The notes beneath the pieces were generated by a model. It saw nothing but the letters and a program-made list of their open reading frames with translations, did no database searches and was not told where the DNA came from. From Narthecium ossifragum (lineage: Eukaryota > Streptophyta > Magnoliopsida > Dioscoreales > Nartheciaceae), in assembly GCA_963920575.1 (NCBI GenBank), contig OY986971.1:10418779-10482778 (forward strand): a stretch of 64,000 bases of DNA. Reading direction: 5' to 3'. This document shows, in pieces, positions 33,369 to 44,290 of the stretch (its first letter is position 1; every line of letters starts with the position of its first letter). The position numbers and the translations under genes are program-made.

Positions 33369-35042
33369 TTGCACCATTCCATGTTGGTAGCAAGGTTTGA
33401 TCTAGGAAAAGGCGCAAAGCACCCAAAAGTCCTCTTAGCTTGCGGCACTGTAGAGCCCCACCCTTTTGTCCTCATGTCGGTCGATACACCTCACGTACTT
33501 GACGACCTAGTATCCATCATGGGTACAATTTTGAATAACATAGATAAATGGAAATACATGATAGGTTGGCAGATAAGTGGGGCTTTGTGGTATACATACA
33601 ATTCATATTTGCAATTCTTTCCGATCAAAAACTATATTCTCTTTTATCTTATAAGGAGGTCGCTTCTAAATGTTTCTTGAATTGGTTTTATTTGTCATGG
33701 AGTAGGTGAAGCAGCGAATGCCTACGTTATAATTATGTGTCATCAGCATGTCCAGATAAGCAGGTATGTATGTAATCATGTCTATCTAATTAGAAGAGTC
33801 ACTTGGATATGTCGTCTAGCTTTATATTTAGTCCTCAGATATTAGATGAAAGCCAGATAAAGATACTAGGAAATTTTGCACATTGATTTTTTTCCTTGCT
33901 AAATTTTAGACTATTTATGAAGAATTCATTCATTATGATCTTTAGTTTGGTTTTTCTTGACCAGAGATTTTGCTTTATAGGATTAGTATTTGGTTAATGT
34001 TTTGCCTAAGTCACCGGAGGACAGACTTCCAGTAAACATTAATTGAGTGATTAGGTATCTTTGTTGCTAACACTAATCATGATAGAGCTCTAAATACACA
34101 CGACATTCATTTTCTTGAGAGGTATGGTATTCCATGTTATTGCTTGCCAACATCTTTGAAAAAGAAAAGAGAAGACGAGATTTTGAAATTAGTAGAAAAC
34201 AAAGATATTGGAATTAGTAAAAAACTCAGATTTTCGGTAATCATTGTCCGACGGATTAGAAAAATATGAATAATCATCCACTAATTGATAAGAAGATGAT
34301 TCCATACTGTTACTTTGAGATAAGAGAAAACCATGCAGGGACATGGGCAACGGAGTCGCGCGGACACGGCCGCCTACGGCGCTTGAACGAAGGTGATTTT
34401 CGCGGCGTGGAGATACTCAAGAACCGTGCTCTCCTGCAAATTCCTAGAAAAGGGATAGTCTCTTCTTCAACTGCAGATCATGGATGGCCCACCTCAGATT
34501 GGACAGCAGCAGGATTTAAGGTAGCAACTTATTGCTATAATATAGAGTTCACGGATATGGGATTGCTAATGTCCTCCTTTATCATGCATGCCTCTCTTTT
34601 GTTAGATGCAAACTAAGAAGTTAAATGATGCTGTCAATGTCATTTTGTTCAAACATAAAATTAGCGGCTTTAAGATTATTTTACTGTAACTGTATCCATG
34701 GATGGATAGCAGAGGACCTCATAGACCCGTGATCAAGCTATTCGAGAAGACAATCCTAGTAGCTGTTTCCTAGGAGGACCAAGGAAGTGGAGAGATTGAT
34801 ATTAAGAAGTTGGAGACTAGGTAAATATCTCACTTTTTTCGAGTTGGGTGGGAGAAAGCTTGGATTTTTTCACCTTGTTTTGTTCTGTTCTTTGATTGGG
34901 TTTTGTAACAGTATCGTGTCTTTTCAACAAATTCTCGTGTTGGAATTTCAAGTTTAAATTCGATCAAGATTGAAGTTTAATGTTCATGTGGAGCTTTCCA
35001 AAAGTTTTAGCTACATATGGAAGGATTATTGGCATATGGGTA
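33369..35042. other. Unassigned; short gene-like fragments
   Basis: The frame at 33369-33680 (103 codons) starts in exon-like sequence and then runs into AT-rich, intron-like DNA. 34266-34616 contains a GC-richer patch (34340-34510) that also looks exon-like. Neither has a domain I know. They could be captured exons in the second Helitron or relics of a host gene. Confidence 0.35.
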
Positions 35043-35329
35043 TGTGAGAACCTGTCCCTCTACTCCTGGGTCGACCGCCTGGGTCGGGCTCGTGGATCGT
35101 TTACTTATTTTGCGTCAAGTGCGCGATCTGGTAATTCGTTTTGTTTTGTGGACCGTAAGGGCAATTCAGTAAATTACGCCTTGTCGGTTTGTTTCACACC
35201 CGCGTGTGCACACACTGACCATGTTTGTTTTAATATTTGATTAGAATGGTTAAATGGACCCGGGATAGGAAGATCCGGGCTTGGGCTTGTGTACTATCCC
35301 AAGTCTAGCTTTCTCCACGTAAATGATCG

Positions 35330-35430
35330 GATCATTCCTTGCTAGAAGATCGATCATTTAGTGCCTCGAAGTCAAAGTGCTTTGTCATGAAGGATCGATC
35401 ATTTCTTGGAAATGATCGATCATTCATAAG
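35330..35430 (+). repeat. Family B word cluster upstream of the TATA box
   Basis: It contains AATGATCGGATCATT, AGATCGATCATTT, and a perfect inverted repeat with 13-bp arms and a 3-nt loop (35393-35405 with 35409-35421). The cluster ends about 20 bp before the TATA box. Confidence 0.85.
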
Positions 35431-35443
35431 GTGGTTCGTCCGT

Positions 35444-35451
35444 CTATAAAA
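35444..35451 (+). promoter_or_regulatory. TATA box of LTR family B
   Basis: CTATAAAA sits just downstream of the palindromic-word cluster; a CT-rich leader follows. Confidence 0.75.
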
Positions 35452-35807
35452 CGGACGCCACCCCCTTCTTATTTTCTCTTTTTCAAATCCACCGTTCCTG
35501 ACCTCAGATTTGACGAGATTTTGGAGGAAATTAAGGACGATCCTAGGCTAAGCAGCGCGGATTGAAGCTGCTCTAGTCTAGGTAGGGATCCTACCTACTT
35601 GTGTTTCCGATTTTTGGGTGCTTTGGACTTGCCCGTGATCTTTTAGTGTTGATCTACTTGTATGCATGTTGGTTTTCAGTGCAAGTATTGGTTTTGGACT
35701 CGTATTCCTTCGTACTACCAAATCCCAGGGTTTTGTAGGGTTTGGTAGAGTTTTCCGGCGGTATTCTTCTCTCCGTCTCCGGCTAGGGTAGCCGGAGAAC
35801 CCATCGG

Positions 35808-36035
35808 GATCGATCATTCTTGAGGAATGATCGATCATACTTGAGACGTCATGTCTGGCCCGTGCATGATCGATCATCTGGTGGAGATTGATCTATCATT
35901 TTCTTAGCTGGCATAGATGGGATCCCGGGTCACGAAGGTGATCGATTATCCTGGATCCTTTTTGGCTTGACTGGGATGGAACTTCCAAATCACTAAGAAA
36001 ATCAATCATTTGTTGGAAATGATCGATCATGTTGG
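35808..36035 (+). repeat. Family B word cluster downstream of the TATA box
   Basis: A perfect 12-bp inverted repeat with a 5-nt loop (35808-35819 with 35825-35836) is followed by two decayed pairs near 35867-35902 and 35998-36030. All are built on GATCGATCATT. Confidence 0.85.
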
Positions 36036-37397
36036 TGGTAGGGTGGTGTTTTCATCAGTTCTTGCCCGCGGGGCTTTGCATGTACGGGTTCCTTTATTGC
36101 TTTATACCTTGTACACATGATTAAGCATATTAGCCCCATATTAAGGGGTAGTGGTGAACCAGGAGAGTAATGACTCCTGGGATGTGTAGAATAAATGGGC
36201 TGGTCACCCTCCTGCTTTCCTTAGCCTCGCATGCCGACGTGCACCAAGGGCATTTTTATGTCGTATTGATAGCCGTGTTTGTCGGGGTGTCTTCCCGTTG
36301 TTGGTTGTTCTCTGTGAGCTGGCTGGTAGTTGGTGGTGCTTCCACTGCAGCAATTCCTTGGCTTGCTTAGTTGTTCACCACCCCGAGGCCGGCTGAATGC
36401 CGAGCCCAGACCCTGCCTTATATCATTTCATGTGTTGCATGCTTACTTGTCTTCCTGCGTTTGTTCACAGCATGCATATGTTTGTGCATTAGATGCATGA
36501 GGTTAGGGCATCGGCGATCTGTAGTATCGCTGTCCAGAGGTCTTGGAAGCTAGGATTTAGCCCTAAGACCGTGGCTAGGTAGCGTGGTCCAGGTTTTGAT
36601 GGTTGTGTTATGTCGATCTCGATAATAGGCTTAGATGACTTGAACACATGTTAATTGAGGTTTAGAGGTCGTGTCGGCCTCGAGCCGGGTTCTGAGGTGT
36701 AGCCGGTGTCCGGTTCTCTTTGTCTCTTAGGTAGAGGGTGTGCCTACTCAACGGTGTCGATTCCTGCCGAGCAGTGCCGGTTTCTTGCTCGTGAGACGGC
36801 AGTGTTGGTTTCCTGGCTTACTGAGGGTGATCCAATATGTGACCAACTAGGCTGGAAGACCATGACTGAGGGCCCTCAGGGACACGCGGTGGGGTTATGG
36901 GGCCCCTGTATTACACCCAGGCTTCGCTTGAGGGCGACACTGTTGTGTCTCTCTTCCTTGTGTGCGTCGTAGTGTAGTTTCCCTGCTGAGCTTAGTTGTT
37001 CATTCCTATCCGGGATGTGTTTTTCAGGTGTAGGTGTTAGCTCCTCTTCTGTGTCCCCTACCGGGTAGGTGTTTGGCGGCGCGGTGGCATCTGGTGGTGT
37101 TTGAGGAGCATTGATCATCTGTTTACCCTTTTTTTTGTTATAGTTAGCCTCCTACGGGAGTATGAATGTATGATTAATTCTCCCCTTTGAGGATTTTGAG
37201 ACTTGTTTCTTTATTTGGGTTTGTATTTATTATATTGAGTTTTATGTATTTCTTTTACTTTAATGAGGGTGCTTGAGGACTGCTTAGAGAAACCAGTAGA
37301 TTAGAGCGAACCCTCGTCAAAATTATCCGCAGTTAGTTAAGTTACAGTTCACGTCCCCCAGCCCGGTTGGGCTTTCGTGGGTCAGGGTGCAACAGCT

Positions 37398-37409
37398 TGG
37401 TATCAGAGC
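37398..37409 (+). promoter_or_regulatory. Primer binding site (initiator Met tRNA type)
   Basis: TGGTATCAGAGC lies 3 nt after the LTR end at 37394. Confidence 0.92.
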
Positions 37410-37906
37410 ATAGGCTGTAGGTCTCAGGAATAGGATCAGGATTCGGTTGAGATTGAGCGTGGGAGGGGATAGTTCCATGTTTAGAACATCCGTGCATGCT
37501 CTTTTGTTATGTGAGACTGGAGATCCGACAGCGGACGGGTGGCTCAGGGGAGTCACGCGCGTCCTAGACGCTCTCTTCGTCGAGGATGACCGGATCAGGG
37601 TCACACTCACGGCGTTTCAGTTCGACGGAGACGCCCTTGACTGGTGGTGCACCGCCCAGCACACCAGTAACGGAGAGATGCCTCTGTGGGAGGATTTTAG
37701 GGCGATGTTCTTTGGACGTGCACTTCCTAGAGAGTACACATGACGCCCTATCCCACGAGTACCAGTCCCTCCCCCATGGCACTCACACCGTTCAGTAGTA
37801 TACCACTCGGTTCACCCATCTGGTCCGTTTTGCTGGGGGTAGTGGCAGGAGATCCGACAGCCAGGGCACGGCAATTTGAGAGGGGACTCCGACCAAAGAT
37901 CAAGTG
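37410..37906 (+). pseudogene. Tekay-like gag remnant
   Basis: From about 37520 the frame matches the gag of the element at 59551: RVLDALFVEDDRIRVTLTAF and GDALDWW are recognisable. The N-terminus is deleted: sequence jumps from the leader straight into GDPTADGW. A stop at 37741 and further shifts follow. Homology ends near 37906, where a minus-strand LTR end begins. No zinc knuckle or pol. Confidence 0.85.
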
Positions 37907-38506
37907 ACAAAACCTTATTGCGCCCCTACCCGCGAAGGCCCAACCTGGCCGGGCGATGCGAACCGGAACCTAATTAAATACAAAATAATTTTGGCGGGGG
38001 TTCCCTCTAACTTACTGGTTTTCCTAAACATTTCACAAACACCCTTATTAAAACAATAATTCCAAATCTCAATAATATAATAAGATAAATTCAAAATCTC
38101 AAAAGGGTTAACATTCACATATATCATACTCCCGTAAGAAGCTATCTAACAAAAAAGGTAAACAGACGATCACCGCTACTCAAGCATCGCCAGACGCCGC
38201 CGCGCCACCAGACACCTGCCTGGTAGGGGCCATCGAAAAAGAGCTAACGCCTGCATCTGCAAAACACAGCCCGGGTAGGAGTGAGCACTAAGCTCAATAG
38301 GGTTCTGCAGTACGATACACATAAAGGAGGGAACACAACAATGTCGCCCCCAAGCTAGGCCTAGGTGTGCTATGGGGTCCCATAACTCCACTAGTGTCTC
38401 TAGGTATCCAACCATGGTCATCCTAGCGAACTGGGCCTATCCCGGAAACACCTAGTACTACAGGAAGAAGACACTACTAGGCAGGACAAATCTCTGCCGG
38501 GTAGGC
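37907..38506 (-). repeat. Minus-strand Tekay-like LTR, 3' part (first half of a split copy)
   Basis: On the minus strand it ends with a decayed GGTTGGGCC...GGGGCGCAATA terminus near 37916. The acceptor-like block TTTTGCAG lies near 38260, and the text resembles families B and C. It is cut at 38506 by the Athila-like insertion and continues at 55996. Confidence 0.85.
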
Positions 38507-39924
38507 TGATGAGTCACTAAATATTCATACTTAAACCCCTTAATTTACATTTATTAGCCCGAGAGTGTTTGTATTTGATAGTTTATTAATTGATTTCAAG
38601 TTTAATGAAGATTCAAGTTGGAAAATACAGAAAAGGACTAATATGTGGAAATTACACCGCTCCGCTGTCAGTTTGAAAAGAATTCACCAAATTCTCCAGA
38701 TAAATCCTAAATTCGTGAAATTTGGAGGAGTTATAGAAGACTTCAAGATGAACAACTTTCATGTTGGACACTTTGTGAGATTCCTGATGGTGTGATAGCA
38801 TATTTGAAGAATACATGAAGATACATAAGCTGGGAGACTGGTCCGTCGACGCTCAGGAGAATATTCGCCAAATATTCCACATAACTCGAAATAATGTCAA
38901 ATCGTCGGGACAGGACATAAGGCTTCCTAATCTACATCTTTCATGTTGAGCATATTTCCAAATTCCGGACGGGTTGAACCCAGTTGCGATCGGAAGAGGC
39001 TGTCAGGTTTAAACTAGGAAATCCGAGTTGCACTTGAGGTCTAACTCAACTCAAAACCCTAATTCCGGGAATTAAGATATAAAAAGGGTTTGTTGGCTGA
39101 AAATTGGGGGGCCTCCATAGAGAGAGAAAGAGGGATTAAGGGTGTTGAAGAGGACGGAGATGCAGCGTGGATCCCTATTCTTCTTCTTCGTCCAAAAGAT
39201 GAGTGGCTAATTTCTGTACTTAGGGATCTCATGAAGCTTTAGTGTAGCTTTTTCGTATTTTCTAATTTGATTCTTGTTATCTTTTCAAAGACATGATCCT
39301 ATGAATATGGTTTTATCTTATAAAGAGTTGAGGGAACAGAGTTCCTCGACGTACATTCAGACCTACTTGATTGTTGTGCTTGATGGTAGAGATTCGTAGG
39401 ATGGTTTTTATGTTGCTTTTATGTATGCCTTTGAGATAATCTATGCTAGATGAAGATAGGTTGTACTCAGATTAAGTTTGAAGACAATCTATGCTAAGTT
39501 TGGATAGGTTATGCCTTAGGAAAGCAATAGCATTATTTTAGGGATCCATGTAAGTTTAAGAAGCTGTGGATCTATAATGTCGAGATAAGAAAACAAGAGG
39601 ATAACTGGAGAATACAGGAAGTGAAACTAAAGTGGATTGAGTAATCCCTAGGTTTTCTCTCATTGATCTATTTCAATTTCGTTAATTGCTTTCTTAATTA
39701 GTTTTAATTAATCAGTTCCTAAAACATAAATCAATCCTTTTTCACTTTAGGATTAGAGTGTTGAGAGTTAATTATGGTGTTCTTTGTTAGTCAAAGTTTT
39801 CCCTGAGGATCGACCCCATCTTTCACCATTACTCTATCTTATTAATTTAGTGTTCAAAGAAAGGTTTACAAATTTCTATATTGCGTTTTGCATACGTTTT
39901 AATGACGACGTTTGTGAGCGATCA
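38507..39924 (+). repeat. Athila-like LTR1 (5')
   Basis: TGATGAGTCAC to GCGATCA, 1418 bp, with a TATA-like GATATAAAAAG at 39076-39086. Nearly the same as LTR3. The 76-codon frames in LTR1 and LTR3 are not genes. Confidence 0.92.
39076..39086 (+). promoter_or_regulatory. TATA box of Athila-like LTR1
   Basis: GATATAAAAAG, conserved at the matching place in LTR3 (55132) and altered in LTR2 (CTATAAGAAG at 44859). Confidence 0.65.
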
Positions 39925-39929
39925 ATTTT

Positions 39930-39947
39930 TGGTGCCGTTGCTGGGGA
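39930..39947 (+). promoter_or_regulatory. Primer binding site, Asp-tRNA type, decayed
   Basis: TGGTGCCGTTGCTGGGGA, 5 nt after LTR1, differs from the usual Athila/Tat PBS (complementary to tRNA-Asp) by C-to-T changes. It supports placement in the Athila/Tat branch of Ty3/gypsy. Confidence 0.85.
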
Positions 39948-40130
39948 ATTCGACGGTTAACTAATTGATTTTCTCTTAACTCATTTTCTTTGCTTAGTAA
40001 GGTTTTTATCTTTCTTATTTTTATCTTTCTTTATTTTACACTTTTTAGGAATTTTTTGACAATTTTCTGGAAATTTATCAGCATTGGAACGAATTTTTCT
40101 TGAAGGAAGCATCTCAACTACGGCCTGGAG

Positions 40131-40160
40131 CGATCGGTCGGACCCCAAACTGACCGATCG
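40131..40160 (+). repeat. Palindromic-word hairpin in the unit 1 leader
   Basis: The arms CGATCGGTC (40131-40139) and GACCGATCG (40152-40160) pair perfectly around 12 nt. It has the same design as the hairpins in Tekay-like LTRs, with yet another word. Confidence 0.75.
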
Positions 40161-40287
40161 GAACTGCACAGTCAGGTAAGTATTCTTACTTCAAAACTTT
40201 TCGTTTCGATTATTGTTTTCCGGGTTTTGTCATTTCCTCTGAATCTTCTATTTTCTTTTTCTCGTTCTGATATATGATCTTGCATAC

Positions 40288-40716
40288 ATGGCCGAATATT
40301 ATATGTCACTTGGTGATACATCGTGGGACTATCACACACCTTCGGCATATACGCCTGCTTACAATAATGACATATATGGTTTCTCAAATCCGTCATATAA
40401 TTCAAATTCATACATGTATAATCCGAATTTTGGAAATCATACAAACCCTAATTGGCAATTTGAAGGTTATCAACCTCCTAACGTTCAATCATGGAACACG
40501 GAAACATCGGCTCAAAATTTTAAACCTTGTTTTGAACAACAATATCCTCCCCCACAAACACCCTCTGATCCAACTTTGAGCACAATCATGAGTGCACTTC
40601 AAAACATGAATGCAAACATCATTGCTAACATGAATGACATGACGACTGAGCTTAGGAGCACAATTGCTTTGATAGGGATTATGTTAACTCTAATGCTCAA
40701 TCAATTAAGAATTTAG
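40288..40716 (+). pseudogene. Athila-like gag C-terminal fragment (unit 1)
   Basis: The 142-codon frame is rich in Asn, Tyr and Pro, then gives LSTIMSALQNMNANIIANMN. This is similar in position and pattern to the gag C-terminus of unit 2 (LSSLLSAMTAMNDNINSNIS). Near residue 127 a frameshift occurs; the other frame continues with NLEIQIGQLA, the conserved end of Athila-type gag, and runs on into the acidic frame at 40746. The N-terminal gag domain is missing. It could serve a non-autonomous element or be a relic. Confidence 0.75.
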
Positions 40717-40745
40717 AGATACAAATCGGACAACTAGCTTGTAAG

Positions 40746-41507
40746 GTGGATTCAAATGATGATTATGTGAATGATTATGTTCCTTCTATTTGTAATGGCA
40801 ATGCTTGTGATGCTTATGTTTCTAACGATGTTGATACATGCTATAATGCTTGTGATGCTTTGCCAGTTCATGATGCTATTGATAATGTTTTGTCGACTGC
40901 TGAAAATACTATTTTGCCAATTTTGGATGATATAGATGATGATGTTGATGAATGCTATCCGGTTGTACATTCTGGGCCTTATATGTATTTCGGTCATTCT
41001 TATGAATCAAGTTTTTTTGATGATAGTGATGATGATGGTTGTTATGCTAAATTGTCGGTTGTTCATGATGATAATATGTCTATTTACACTGATCAAAATG
41101 AGGATGAGCATATTAGTGAGACCCCCTGTCAGGAACCTCAAGTTGAACTTCTACATGCTGATTTGAATGATGATGATGTGCATATTAGTGATAAACATAA
41201 TGAGGATGAGGGTGTTAGCAATATTCCTTCTCTAGAACCTCAGTTTGAGTGTCTACCTTTAATATCATCCCCATTAGTTGAACTTTGTGAGGAAGAGAAC
41301 CTTGTTATGAGTGAAGACCATGCCAATTCCTATCGTCCCTTTCTCAAAGATCATATCAAAATTTCCAGTTCTATACATATTTTGTTGGCTAAGGACTTCT
41401 TTTTATTCTTAGATGAAGCATGTCTGCATACCTTCACCATGATTTGGGCCATGTATTTCTTCACATGGAATCATCGGCCTCCTAACTTTTGTTTCAGGAG
41501 CGTCTAG
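40746..41507 (+). pseudogene. Acidic Asp-rich open frame, unit 1 of the Athila-like element
   Basis: 254 codons are open, with about one residue in six Asp and many Cys, Tyr and Val. Two runs of ISDKHNEDE/ISETPCQEP type form an internal repeat. It resembles the acidic linker between protease and RT in unit 2 (48432-49166), not a domain with known activity. It ends 9 bp before the conserved 'cgcttcctgggaggcaaccc' block that follows pol in unit 2. Protease, RT, RNase H and integrase are all missing, so the unit is non-autonomous. Confidence 0.6.
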
Positions 41508-43000
41508 CGAAAGACGTAAACCTACACGCTTCCTGGGAGGCAACCCAGTTTTTAGGATTTTTCCATAGCTTTTTATAAATTCATTTCATTTTTACGATTT
41601 TCCCCTGATTTTTAGGATTTTTCCATATTTTTCTGAAATTTTTCTCCACCTTCTTCCTATTTTTCCTTATTTTCCGCTGGATTTTCTCTCTCCTCCCCCA
41701 CTGTTCCTCATCGTCCCGGCTCGATCGGCTTCACCGGCTCGTCCTTGAGCCGCCGCCCTCTCTTCGTCGTCCGAACAACTCCGGCCATCCCCATCCCTCC
41801 AAACCAGCACCAAAACCATCGCCATCCTTCCACCTTTCCGATATCGCCCTCCTCTTCCCTCGGAACCCTCTACTCCGACGCCGGTGAGCCCCTCCGCTTC
41901 CGCCGGCCATCTCCGATCTCCTCATCCCGTGCCTCCCATCACCCATTAATACCTCCAGAACCTTCCTCCGACCACCACGAAGCCTCCTCCACCATCAAAA
42001 CGCTTCTTTGCTGCCTGGATCACCGGACTTCAACTCCGGCTATCTTCCACTCCACCGTCCAACACCATTCCTCCATTCCACGACCTCCCGCAGCCCTGAA
42101 ACACCACTTAAACCTTCTTTAGGCTATCACGATCCTCCCTCCACCATCCTCTACCTCAATTACAGCCCGGATCATCGGAACCCAACTCCGACGAACCCAC
42201 CGCGCCGGCCATATCGAATCCACCGCCTAGAAGCCCCAATTCTTCGATCAGACTACATCGGAGGACTCGTTAGGCCACCACGATTCTTCCTATACCTTCC
42301 CTGTTGTCCGGCGACGAGGTTTCACCGTCGATCCGCCGCCGGCATGTTTTCAGCCATTCGATTGCCTCCAGTCACGATCCAGATGCTACAAACCTCAGAT
42401 TTTTAATCGGACGGTTTAGACTTTCAATCTGAGCCGCACTCAAGTACTGTAGCCTATCCAGCTCTCTTCTATCACATCCTAGCTTGTTATTTGCTATTTT
42501 TCATCAAATCCTAAGACTAGTAGTCTTTAGTAAGGACACATGATCGGAGTCTACGAGTCCTCTGCGATGTAGTGTTCCACAGCCCTGACCAGTCCGGGCC
42601 TGCCTCTAGGGTTGATTTTTGCATTTACAGTAGTAGTTGACTCCGCGATTGATGACTTGACGATAGAGGTTCGCCATGGCTTTGCTAGATTGGCCATCTT
42701 AGCAGGCCCACACCTCTACTTCTGTGAGACCGCTTGATTTTAGGGATTCTAATGAACATTAGCTATAAATAAGGGAACTTTTTGGATATTTTGGGTGTTG
42801 GTATGTGTTGGTTCTTATTGCTCCTTGGTGTTGGAATGAAGATGATGGTATCTCCTTTACTTCTGCCTGTGCATTTTCTATTTCCGTTGCGGGATGAATG
42901 CTTGTAAAGGATTGATATATCATGAAAATACAAAGGAGACTCTGCAGAAATTTTCCATGATTCTAATACCTTTTTGGACTTTTATTAGTTATATTTGATC
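41508..43000 (+). other. Unit 1 3' region with a GC-rich island
   Basis: After the 'cgcttcctgggaggcaaccc' block, AT-rich 'gatttttcc' repeats lead into a GC-rich stretch (41690-42420). This is open in several frames with Pro/Ser/Arg products and resembles 52200-52880 in unit 2, including 'ccgacgccggtgagc'. I see no envelope-like features. Probably noncoding or a degenerate extra ORF. Confidence 0.5.
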
Positions 43001-44290
43001 TTTTTGGAAAGGTATATATTTTTGTGACAGGGTATGGTGGGGAGGGAAGTATTTATTCAATGATGACGGTGCCTAAACTAAAATTGGAAGAGAGAGAAAT
43101 CTATTTCTAAAACATTCATTATGGTTATCTCTACACTTTATCCTTTGATTTATTTTTATGACTTAGTGTAATTGGGGACAATTACATTTAAGTTGGGGGG
43201 TAGAATTCTAGGAAATCGTGCTTATTATTTTTATGGTAACCAAATATTATATATCCCTTGAATTATGTCAAAAGAATGAAATTATGATATGATTTGATAA
43301 AGGGCACATGTTTTAGAAATTTATCTTATGAATTATTTTGAGACTTGTATGCCATATAAGAAATAGTAAAATTTTGCTATGCATGATATTATTTCTATAC
43401 TTTAACACTTTTATCATGATTTGAGGATATCTTGACATATCCTAATGCACATGTTCACTTCCACATGTTAAGGGTCTGATATTATATTCTAAGCATGATA
43501 TTAGGATAGATTTACAATTCTATATCATGACACAGAAAATACATGAATACATGCACTTATCTGAGTATGCGAAACAAAAAGAGAAGAAAAAAAGGATTTT
43601 CAACTTAGTAACCGGGCAGTATGCCTAACCAGCGTGGTGTTCGCGTAAAACGAATGAATTTCCTGAAAAAAAAGAAAAAAAATAAAGGCTTCATACTTTG
43701 TAACCGGGCAATCTAACAAGGTGTGTTGTTCGCGTAAAACAGTTGAAATTCTTGCAGAAAAAAAAGAAAAGAAAAATGAATAGAAGCAGAGATTGCTATG
43801 TGATAAATGGAAAATATGTGTTGAATATGATTGTGATCTTGAATAGTTGAAGTGTTTAGATATAATTGATGGCCTGAAGCATTTGGAACCCCATTCACAC
43901 ACAGGAGTGTTAAAGTTATTTTTAATCATGATTAAATATGTTGAAGTGTTGGAAATATGTTATGACATGTTTTGATTTACTATGTTTTTATGTGAATATG
44001 AGTTGAAGGATATATTTATGGATATTAGTTCTTTTTCATGCATTAGAGTTGATGACTATTATAATTGATTTCAAATGATATATTCAAGGGAATGTATAGA
44101 TGTTTGTGGGTGTCATCCCTGAAAACCCTCAGGAGACCATAACTCCTGCACTGGGGTAATCCAGGGGTTTAAAGGCTTGTTGCACATGCTAAGTGCAATC
44201 GTGAGACCTACGAAAGTGGCTAGTTAGATTTACTGCTTTCTTTTCATCTTTTCTTTGCTCGAGGACTAGCAAAGTGTAAGTTGGGGGTTG
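43001..44290 (+). other. Unit 1 pre-LTR region with conserved tandem motif and PPT
   Basis: It matches 53390-54562 of unit 2. It holds two copies of an AACCGGGCA...TTCGCGTAAAAC motif (43609-43660 and 43702-43742), a TTGCAC...GTGCAA hairpin near 44180, and the polypurine tract AAGTTGGGGG directly before LTR2. Confidence 0.7.

Larger units (their letters stand above)
35043..37394 (+). repeat. Tekay-like LTR, family B (5' LTR of a truncated element)
   Basis: TGTGAGAACC to GGTGCAACA, 2352 bp, directly followed by a PBS. Its layout matches family A: word cluster, TATA at 35444-35451, leader, AG/GTAGGG donor-like site at 35582 inside a small hairpin, second word cluster (35808-36035), GCGAT/ATCGC hairpin (36514-36530) and acceptor-like TTTTCAG ending 37027. 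Its words are AATGATCGATCATT. Confidence 0.92.

Noticed and set aside
38565..38795. 76-codon frame repeated at 54621-54851
   Set aside because: It lies in the two LTR copies of one element, so its recurrence only reflects the repeat.
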